From Cynocephalus volans (taxonomy: Eukaryota; Chordata; Mammalia; Dermoptera; Cynocephalidae), in NCBI RefSeq assembly GCF_027409185.1, contig NC_084463.1, positions 71,471,852-71,535,851 on the forward strand: DNA of 64,000 bases, in the 5' to 3' direction. A model generated the notes under the pieces. The model did not search any database, was not told the origin of the DNA, and saw only the letters and a program-made list of their open reading frames with translations. A program made the translations under genes and the position numbers. Below, one piece after another: positions 28,401 to 40,400 of this stretch (its first letter is position 1; each line of letters starts with the position of its first letter).

Positions 28401-31400
28401 TCTAGTATTTAACTCAAAGTAAAAAAAACTACAGATTTTTTAAATTGTGCTTTTTTTCACATATTGCCTTACAATTCATATTTGAAAACAAATTGCAATA
28501 TCCAAAATATATCATCACATTACTATTTCAACCAAACAGCTTTAAAGTCAGAAAAAAATCAATCTCTTAACTATCAGCTGAGACTCAAAATTGACATCAT
28601 ACCCACCACAAAGAAAAAAGGTTTTGATTCATTTTCTAAAGGCACCTTAGATTTTTTTAAATCGGTCTACTTGTTTCCTTAATAATTTTATTAAAGGATC
28701 AATAATAAAATCAAAGTGGTCGGACTAAAGATATTCAAATGTTTTATTCCTCTACCATTTGTTTCACTAAGGACTGTGCTTTCTGCCTGTTTCTTGCTAA
28801 GACTATAACAGTAAATATTACTTTGGAGCACTCAAGTCATCATGGATTATGAAAATTCTGAGCTAAATTAAGCATAAGGCATTATATTTTCATCACCTTC
28901 CTTTTAGGATTAGGTTTATATAATGCTCATTCTTTCAAATCACTTTCACAATTTAAAAAAGTACAGGTCTTAGAAAGTAACCTACAGAAAAGCAATTAAC
29001 AAATCTATTTAACATACTTAAAAGCACATAAAACAAAGCATAATAAAAAGTAGATGCTTTAAAATGGCTTAAAATGATGATTTAGCTCAAACTTCCTATA
29101 TGCACATAAAGCCTGTCAGAAAACAATAATGGTAACCCTTTTTGCCTTTATTTGGGACTGATCTTCAAAATTAGTTTGTATATACCAGCATTTCCGAAAA
29201 TGTGTTCAAAACACACTGATGATTCTACAGGAAATTAAGAAGTTTTACACCAAAAAAGAAGAGATGGGGAGTTTCATGGACAAATGGGAAACACTAGGTG
29301 GAACAAAGCTTTATGTATGTATTCTACCATACATAAAGTATTCTTTACTGGAGCTATAATGGTGACGTATGCAAATTTTCTGAAATTAGTTGACTAAAGC
29401 ACCCTTTTTTCTTTTTTTTAGCTTGCAGCATTTCTCATGTTTTAGGCTAAGAATGGAAGGGAAAGAGTTAAATAGCATAAAGTTACGATCAATATGCCCT
29501 AGTACCTCTGGTTCCTCTATTCTTTCTCCAGAGCCAGAATTCTAAATAAAGGAAAAAAAGTATTAATCCAATTTAAAAAGCACCGCTTTTGGTCTAATTA
29601 TCTTTTGTAGCCATATTGGGGAAATAAACAGAACTTCATATCATGGACAAAATTACTTTAAAAAAGACATAAGTTTCTAAAAATATAAGCAATAATATGC
29701 TGGAGAAAGTTGATCTGAAGTACAAAGAAACAATGGTTTTTCTAGACCATCCACTTTAAATCCCTGTTAGAACAACAAGACTAATCAATTAATATATTCA
29801 AATAGCTCAAAAAATATTTACTAAAGCCTTACTATGTTGGGAACCATGAAGAAATACTCCCTGTCTCAAGGAGTTTAAAATTAATATAATTCACAGTTTA
29901 AAGTGTGTGTGTGTATGTATATTTATAATATGAATGTAAAAAGATAGAAAAACATACATGAGTAGCAATAACAAAAAATCGTGAGAGAGAAAGTCTAATT
30001 CCACAGGAAACAGACATGAGAAGCAAGGAGGAGGCAGTCAACTAACTATATCATCAGAGTTTCCTACCCTAATGACTTAAAAATGTTGATGATCAAAAGC
30101 TAACAAACAAAAAGAATTAAAGGAGAAGCAGCAAGTTTGGAGAAAGGAGAAAGATGATAAATTCCACCTAACCATTTGGGTTAATAGCATATAGTTTTGG
30201 ATTTTATAGTTTAGTATATTTATACTTACCATAAACCGGATCTGGAATCAGACAAACCTGACTGAATATCCCTGGACCAATCATCAAATTGTTCCTGTTC
30301 GTATAGTTTAAACTGGTCTAAGAGATCTGCAGCACTTCGATGAAAGGATCGAAATCCTGACAAGTCAGATAAAAGAGCTTCTGCAATCTTGATAGTATCA
30401 TCTACCTTAAAAAGTCAAATTACAAGATATACGATATTTAAACTCTAACATAAAATAATGAGCCCCTTTCCCTGATCTGTGATTCAGAAATTATTTTCCC
30501 ATTCATCTACAAATAGTAAAACAGATTTGCCAGAGATTTAAGAATATCAATTCCTACTTTACCTCTGAATTATACAACCTCAAAATAGCAAAATACAAGA
30601 GGATACAAGGCATAACTTGAAGGGTAAAATAAGGGAAAGTCAGGTCTTAACATTTTTGTGCCCCACTGATTTTCAAAGGAAATTCCGAGCACTTCAGCAA
30701 TACTCCTAAGTATGCTCAGGAGCTACATGCTTAGCTAAATGCTCTGATTTATAGCTCAAACAATAGTTAGGGCAATTTGAAATTCAGCTGAAAGAGAAGT
30801 GCCTTTCCTCCACAACTGTACAAGAACATTTTAGTGCCCTTGAAAGCTGACAGAATCAAGCAAAATATTCCAGAAAATAAAACATCAAATGCAAACGTGA
30901 ATAAATAAAACTGCCAAGTATGCTAGCTTTTATAATAATACTCTATGTCTTTTTGCTCTTGATTGCAGATTATAATCAATCAATATTTATTGTATGAGTC
31001 AAATGAAAGATATTTTACGAGTCAAATGCAAGATACTGTACCACATATTAATTAGTAAGTCCACAAGAGTCCTAGGTCAATTTTGAAAATATTAAAATAT
31101 TAAAATAATGATCTTTTAAATCTATAAATTCCTGTCCCTACCTCAAACAATGACATAATTACCTTTCACATTTACTTTAACTTCCTTTAAATCTAAGTGA
31201 TTTAGTTACATAAACATACTTGCAGATAGTCTTTGCAACTACCAAGACTTCCAAATAATATTTTTTTAATTAAGAGTAAAGGATGCTTTCCTCTTGAATA
31301 ATTTTTTTAAAGACACTTGCCTGGAACAACTGCAACTGGAATAATAAGTGCTTTAATAACTATCTCTATCCAAGGAATGAATAAAACCATTAGAACCTGT

Positions 31401-34400
31401 TCTACACTTTTTCAGACTTCTACATTTTACATGAAAATTAGGTGGATTTGCCAAGAAAAACAGAATATTTCACTACAGTTCTAACGTACTTTCCACATGC
31501 TTTAATTTAGCACATTTTACCATTACCATTCTTCAACTTTTATTAGAAAAAAAAATACCTTCAATTCCAACTGGCGAACCCAAACTATATTATTGACAAC
31601 TTCTGAAAGATTTTTGCCAGAAAGGGGTCCTGATGCATCACCAGGAATTCCTCGGCACCGATTCTCAAAGTCTAATCGAAAATCTATAAAATTTAAATCA
31701 TATAAATGATTAAACAGATTTTGCAAAGATTTTCTAAATGCCTTCCATGTACCAAGCACAACGACAAACGTTGTAAATAAAAAAAAAAATAGTAAGAGTT
31801 GGTTCTTACTTTTATAGACCTTACCATGTATGACATGAAACACAGAAAGAAAATAACCTGTTATAACAGAAATGAGTAAGTTAATCTTCAACATAAAAAT
31901 GTCAGAATATGTAGTCTTAATCCTAAATGGTGTGCAACAAATAAAAACGAAATCTACAAAAATATTTTCTCAAGCAAACACTATAAGCTCTGATAAACTT
32001 TTACCTTTAACTGAGTCCTCAAGTCTTGCCAGTAAAGTTTCTCTTTCTAACATCAATTCTTTGCTTATAGTTGGACGCTTCACCAAATCTTTATATTTCA
32101 GAAATGCTTGAAGAAGCTAATATAAAACAAAATGAGTATATGTTCATTCCAATGGATCAACTTAGTAAAAACACATATGTCTCTTAAAATAACAAGGGAA
32201 ATATTAAAAGTGAAATACTTCAACATTTTACCTGCTGTGGACTGTCTTGAATTTCTGAAATATAATTTTTTAATTTTCCTGCTAGTCTTCGTTCAGCAGG
32301 TGCAATAATTTTTTCATATTGAGACACTGCAGCTTTCCACAAAGGCTAAACACATTAATAATATTGTTAGATTTTAATATTTTTTAAATCTGCCTTTAAA
32401 AAGAACAATACAAACAGGAAATTATATATATAAACACATATATATTCAACCTCAGTATATGGATTATATTGCACAGGATTCAGGCCAGTAAAAGGTTCAA
32501 ATACTCGAGCCAGGCATGTAATTTCCTCTTCACCGGCAGGTAGAAACTGGAAAAGTTTCTCGTGAATTGTTCTAACAGCCAAAACCTAAAAGATAAAATA
32601 TCAAAACAAAAAAAATTATTTAAATTTTTTAAAATCTACATAAGTAGGTCTAAAATCTAAAGATGTTGGGCAAGAATTTTCATTAAGGTAGGTTCTCTGA
32701 AATTAACAATAAAACTGAAATTATAATCTGACAATTACTATTCATCAATAATAAAAGTGATGCTCAAAGACATAACTGTATCATCACTCTAACATTAATA
32801 AATGTGCTCAAACCTAGTGAAAATATATAAGATCTAAATATCTGTGAACTATATTTAAAGCTCCCAAGTAAATTTTTAGTCTTCCCTTAATATTGTAAAA
32901 ACTTCTGATTTTCATTATTCTTCAATAAATTGCACTACTAATAATGAAATGACATATTAACTGCCCTATTATTTATAATTTACAAACAGCTGGAAAACAA
33001 ATATCATTGTATTTTGAACTGAAAATTTCCACCAACAATCAAAAGGTAATCAAAACGTTTAAGTAAAAACATTATAATTTCCCATTTGAGTTGGAAATAG
33101 CAGTATAAACTCATGATTTATTTTTTTCCTCCTAAAAAAAAAAATACCTATTTAACATTTCTATGTACTGAGAAGGCCTAAAAGCATTGATAATTAAGTA
33201 ACAGTTAGCACTTCCCTAACCACGTTGTTACAATATACCGTTTCCCACCAGAAAGAACCAAGCTTCTTGGAGAAATAGCTAATTCCAGGTACGAGAAAGA
33301 AAATGTACAAAACGGGCTGGGGTAGGACATTTGGGGGGGCATGAAAATTATCAAAGAAATATTGAAGTCACATCAAAGTTACACAAGAGCCAACTTGAAG
33401 GGGCAATCATTGCCCAAAGATGGAACAATTTGAGCATAATAACAATGGACTGAACCACATAAAATATAAAAATCTATGAGTTCATAACGACACTACTAAA
33501 ACACATTTCATTTGTTACCTATAAAACTTATTATGACACTAACCTATTGTTCATTGTCCTGAAAAGTGATAAATAATAAGAAAGAAACAATTGTCTATAC
33601 TGCCATTCCTATACAAACTATATTTCAAAGTAAAATGTTGATTATAAAAATTCTTCCATATAGAAAAATCATCACTAGTAAATGCAGAAGGAATGACAGA
33701 ATTAGAAAATCACCATTTTGCAACACCTCATGATCATCAATGGCTGTGGATCAAACGGGCTGATTGTACCTGAACCTACAGGTCAAATTTAACATCACTA
33801 AAAGTGGGAAAACCAGACACTACACGTCTCCTGATGTAATGTGTAAGAGCCATAGAGCACCACATATAAAAGTATGCTTACAAAAGAAAAAAAAAGGAAT
33901 CAATCTAATCAAAGCTTTATAGCTAACTAGTATTTAATAGAAAAAAAATGGGAGAGACAGGAACATGCTAAATAACACAATATAATCAGACAAATTAAAA
34001 AGGTGGGAAGTGCTGTCTGGCATGAAAAATAGAAAGGGGAAACTGTTTTAGATTAAAAGTGACTTAGGAGACATATTAACCAAATACAACATGCGAGCCT
34101 TGCTTGCAACCTGTTTCAAGTAAACCAACTAGAAAAAAATTCTGATACAACCGGAATAAATGAACACTGGCTAGATATAAAATGACATTAAGAAATTATT
34201 GTCATTTTGTTGGGTGTAATAATGGTATTGTGGTTATTTATTAAGGGTGGACGCATATGATATCTCAGCTTTAAAAATACTCCAGCCAAGAAAAAATAAA
34301 AAGGAGGCAAGGAAGACAAAGATGGACAAGAACTGAGTAACATCAATGACTGTTGAAACTGAGTGATGGGTACAGTGGCATTCATTATACTATTTTACTT

Positions 34401-37400
34401 TTGTGTGTGTTTGAAATATTCCATAACAAAAATGTTAAAAAAAATCCTAACAAAGAACTATGGTTCCCTTAAGCATAGAGTGAAAAAGTCAGCTTTGCAA
34501 TGTTCAAATAATCTCATTTTGCCTGTCTCTTGAAGCTAAATATAGAAGTTCTATACTGAAGATCATAACTTATGTGAATTAAGCAGCTGTTTCAAATATT
34601 TCCACTGAGTACTCCCTAAAAAGCTGTCCCTACTTAGAAACAATTTCAATAGCCAAGAGAATGTCTGAGAGCTTCCATACATGGACGAGTGGGTTAATTA
34701 TCTTTTTTACAACACAGAACAAAATAGAAGTTCACAACTAACCAGTCACACACTAAAGAAAAAGAAAGGAGAAAAAGAAAGGAGGCAGAAACTAGCACTT
34801 AGTGCCCACTGTGCACCTGACACTGTGCCAGATGATTACTATAAATTATCTCACATGAACTTTAACTCCTATTCTCTCCCTAAACTTAAATAATTTCTAT
34901 TAGATGTGCAATGCTTATTGATTATAAAATACAATCACGAAAACAAATGAAGACCTATTTCACACTTAAAGACAAAGACCCAGATAATCAAATTGATACC
35001 TCTTCAAGGCGTTTGCCAAGTTTGTCAAGTGTTTCTGGGAAATATTTTTCATTTTTCCAAGGATGAGGAACATAGCGGGGCCACACCTGAGCTGTTAGAT
35101 GATTACAGACTATCACCCACTGTTCACAAATTGAAATACCAGCTTTCAGATTTTCTTTTACAAGATAATAAGGATCTTCCCATAGGTTCAAAGCTCCCAA
35201 CTTTTTCTGAACAAACCTTCCAAATGAACCACCTAATAAAAGAGCAAAGATTTTAATGAAAATAAATGTCTTTTTACAGAATAATTACAAAATGCATGTG
35301 TTATAACAAAATTTTAAAAATATACAAATTAGCAAACCAAGGATCTATGAAATACCACATGAATATCCTTCAACTATCTCTGACAATAACAAGTATTTTT
35401 TTAAAAAACACACATTCACACAACATTAGTTTGCATTTTTGCATCATTCAGTGTATCATTCAATGTATCATGTACATCTTTCAAGTGTAAAAATATATAT
35501 ACAATTTTTTTAAGGCTGCAGAGTCTACTGTATGGATGTAGAATTACATAAAACAATACTCAATTCCTATTTGTTTCTACTCTTTTATTATAAACAATGC
35601 TATAATAAATATCATTATACACACACCTTTATGTATTTATCTAATAATATCCTTAAAATAATAATGAGAAAGGTAGTTTCAAAAATTGACAGTTCAAAAA
35701 TTTTAATATTGATGGATAAGTCAATATATTTTAAGTAATTTTTTGGTTCATTTCAAAATAAAGTCCAATAATATATGCATAAATAGTAAATATTTATGTA
35801 AATTTAGTTCTATCAATGGTCAAAGAATTTAACACACATGACCGAAATTAACCAACTATATACAGGTATCTATTTAAATAATCCTGCATAATTTGTTTTA
35901 AAAGTTATTTTAAATAGCAATTATTAAATTAAGGAGCATTTTAAGTAAGGGCTTAAAAGAAAAAAAGAAAGTAAAATAAGACAGGCTTCCAAAATTCCAA
36001 AAGTTTATTTCTTTACTAGTACCTATGATGTCTAAGAGATGTAACATTCGTGACTCAGGATAATGATCATGTTCTGTTTGTCTCCACACATCATCTATCA
36101 CATCCCGAGCAGTCTCCACTAAGTCAACAACTTCCAGTAAGGATAGACTGTCCAAGTTATAAAACTCCTAAAAACAAAATTCATTAATTTTTAAACATAA
36201 TCATATTTGTACCTTGGGTAATATAATCAAAATTTTCCCAGACTTTGTCAACTGCTAAACTAATATTTACCAGATTATTTTCTCCTCCTTTTTCTACCAC
36301 ATAATAATTAATTCTTTATGTAAATACCCTACAAGCTCCTCCACAAACATAAACTTCATGAAAGCCAGAAAAAAAAAGAATTGCAAAAAGTCTATTCATT
36401 TATTTACACACTTGGCCTAATTTTCTTTAACTTTGGATTCATTTCTTTTATTCACCCAATGGAGGTGGCCTTAACACCATATACACTACCCATTGTAGTT
36501 AACATGTCTTTATTCATTCATTTATTGTGCTGTGTAATGCTATGAGTAACAATAATACAACCATAGTACAAGGTTTATCCTATATTTCACCATGGTTACC
36601 AAAAAAAGCTTAAAACCATTCCAAACACTCCATTAAAATAATATTATTAAAATAAGTTGAAACAAGTAGAAAATTACTATATATTTGCTTTGAAAAGAAC
36701 CTATTTGTACTCATATTTAAAACGGTCACTTATTTAATCTCTGTGTAGATACATCAAGGAATAATCACTCAAACCGGCATAAAACTAAGACTTTTCATCT
36801 TTCAAATTACTTCAAAATGTTAATTTGAGTAAAGCGAACATTATTTCAAAAGAACATATCTCTACATGAGTAAACCTCTGCTAGTATACCGGGGTTTTGT
36901 TTTTCACTACGTACCTGCAGAAAAGTAATTTTGTTTTTGAGAAAAATATTTACTAGAGATTAGTAACTAAGTGTTGGTTTTCTAAGCTGTATTCACTTTA
37001 AATACATATCTTAAGTAAACTTTGCTACATATGAAGAATGTATTTTGTTCACAACCTTTAAGTAGATTTTAAAACAGAGGAAAATAGTAAAAATTGAATC
37101 TTAAATTTTATAAGAAGCCTGATATATAACTACATATGAATCACATACTCTTGCAATTGTTTCAAATAATTCTTTAAAATAACTGGCTCTTTCTTTACTA
37201 CTCTGTTTATTTCCACGATGAGCTTGTTCTATCCAAAACTGGAACTCATCACTTGGTGTAAGAATACCTGCAAAAGTGAAGAGAAAAAAAAAAGAATTAT
37301 CAATGGAAAGTGAAAAGCCAGAAAGTTATGTAATTCATTTACTGATTTTGGTTATGTCTACATACATGCATATTTCCTAAATCTAATTCCAATACCATCA

Positions 37401-40400
37401 TGCTATTAAATATCATCGAAATGAAAATAATTATAATTTAACCAATACTTTTTTAAATTTAATTTAAAAGTATAAAAAAATTTAAATAGTTTTACTTTTA
37501 AATTTGTTTTTAAATTTCTCAATGAACTGTACAATTTCTAGTTGCCTAATCACATGCTGAAAATAAATGCACTATTCTTCTTGGTCTATGGACTTCAAAA
37601 AGCATCTAGTTTATTATTCAAACAAAACATAAAATTATATCCAATATTTTAAAATAATTATTTGTATAAGTCATGCATTTCATATTAATTGTTCATATGA
37701 ATAGTAATCTATAGCCACAATAAAATTATAATTAGACAGCTTCACATAAAATATACTTTAAAATAAAAGTTGATGGCCTATTATCTTTGCAAGGTATATA
37801 ATCAGAGTCAGTCCCCATTACTTGCATATTCTGTAACAGAGAAGCAAAAAATTTGAGTCAACTGACACACATTCCAGCTGAAGTCAAACAACACAACAAT
37901 ATTCTTCCTTCTTCTTTCCTACCTCATACTGTAAACAAGTATCCTTTTCGCAGTCTATTTAGTTTCACATTTTTGTGCTTTTTCTTGGTCCCTTTCTATA
38001 AGGTCACTTTTTAAAATAGGTCCCTAAGCATAGTGCTGAAGTTCTGCCTAGTGTTCCTAAGCACAAGAAGGTTGTGATGTGCCTTACAGAGAAAATACAT
38101 ATGTTAGACAAGCTTCATTCAGACATGAGTTATGGTGCTGTTGGCCATAAAGTCAATGTTAATCAAGTATATATATTAAAGAGTCTTTAAACAGAAACAC
38201 AAAAAATAAGGTTATGTATTATTGATAAGTTGATGAAATGTTGTAACCAGAGGCTCGAAGGAACCTAACCCTGTATTTCCCCTAAGAACAATGGTTTAGT
38301 ATTCACTAATTCAATGTTCACAATGATTTTATAAAACATAACTACTGTGAATAGCAAGAATCAACTGTATTTTCAACAAATTGCACATTGTTAAAGTTTA
38401 CATTTTTCTTTGCTCCAAATCCATATAAATCTATTCATTTTTTAAAAGCTTATATTCAGAGAAGTTTCAAAAGTGTGAAAAGAAATCTGTGAAGAAATAT
38501 GTTCATTTACTAACGTACTAAAGAAATAATCATGTTGTACTTTCTCTGATTAAGCTATGATTATATACCTCGTGTGTCATCTTCCTTAAATTTTAATTTT
38601 GATAAAGTATTGTCTGATCTTCGTAGAACTATACCCAGCCCAGCTTCTAGTTCACTCAAAAGACTCTGAAGTTTGGGATCAAAGTTTCTGCTCCATTCCT
38701 GATCCTAAAAAATAAAAACAGACAAGAGCAACCATTAACCGAAATCTGCCAATCAAATTGGCTTCCTAAAATACTGTCTAAAGAACTAACTCCAAATACC
38801 CCTGTCTCATTTTTAAAGCTTCCAACTACCTCCCTTTCATAAGGGGGATAAAAAGTCCTCTCAACAGTAAACACTTTATAAAAATCATTTACTATTTAAA
38901 TGTAAAAGCTGATGTGGATTGCATTTTATACCTTTCTCCATATTTGTCAACAAAGCTTACTCTAAAATGAAAGGTTAAGAAAAGACATTTTAATTAAAAC
39001 ACAAAATACTGATAACATTAATAGTAAATAAAATAATAAATATTTATGTTTGTATTTATGAAAACATTTATCCAAATATCCAGATTTTAAAAAAAAAATA
39101 GCATGACTATACAGCTACTTTACTTACCTTTAACAACACTGGTGCAAATACTTGCCGTACTGCTTGGTAAAGGGAATTAATAGGAGACTCTAACATAGAT
39201 GAAACAAGAATGTTATTATGTAGATTCTCATCGGTAATTACTTCAGGTCGAAGCTTGAAAAACACCAGTACTTTATCTTTTGTGTCACCAAAATCAATCT
39301 AAAGTGATAAACAAGTGATTTTTAATGTTATCTTCATAAAATTTAACATTTGAAAGAATGGTTTCTCTAAAATGTTGTGTTGCTGTAAGTATATCTCAGG
39401 AAAAATAGTTACATTCTTAAAAATAGTTACATTAAAAATAAATATATTAAACCAATCTAACCCTGATTCTTATGAATACTTGGGTTTAAAAATGTAGTTA
39501 CATTTACATGTGATTATATCATAAAGCTACTTTGATAGTGATTTATAAACATAAAACACCGTAATTATTAAACACACACTGCTAACTATTCCACTCCAGC
39601 CAGATTCAGTAATACTCCAGATCAAAGCTGTATGCCCCAGGTACACAATATTGAGTAGTGTAGGCATAAGGATGAACACAAGAGGACGAGGTTGAAAATA
39701 AGTCTATGATTTAACTTGCATCCATTTAGTGAGTCCCCTTTACTGTGCCAGGCAAGTTTCTTCTGTTCTACTTCGTGGTGTATATGCCTTTGAGGTATAT
39801 ATACTCATATACATTATATAAGGAAATATACTCATATACAAGGTACATATACTTATATATATATGAGTCCTGATGGCAAATGCACCAATTTTTAAGCAAT
39901 CATGCCAGTAGAAGCAGTGCAATACATCAATACATCACATGTTGTCCACCAAAAAAGAATTCAAACTTTATTTTGGAATGTATCATATCAATTAGTAAAA
40001 ATTTAAATTCCTAACCAAACTTTCCCTTGGGAAATATTAAAATCAGTGCATAACTCAAAAAAAGATACACTAGAATTTACCTCATATAACCTCCAAAGAG
40101 AGAAGAAAAAATTTAGAATAACTAAATAAGGTAAATAATTTCTTTTTAGTTATAACCAATCTGTAATGTTTTTTTCTGTTGTCGTTTTGCTTGTTTTTTA
40201 ATTAGAAAAAGACTACAATTGTTTCTATTCAGATGTATAGACAGGAAACCTCCTTCGATCAGGTGGGAGGAAAGCTTGGAAACTACATGCCAAAATACGA
40301 AGCCAAAGCCGCATTAGGCCAACGAGGGGTGGGGGAGGCGCGGGAGGCGGGGGGAGGGGGGAGGGGGGCTCCTGACTAGGATCCGTCAGGTAAGGCCAAA

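Noticed and set aside
34993-35256. Plus-strand 87-codon frame
   Set aside because: It is the antisense shadow of DYNC2H1 exon 6.
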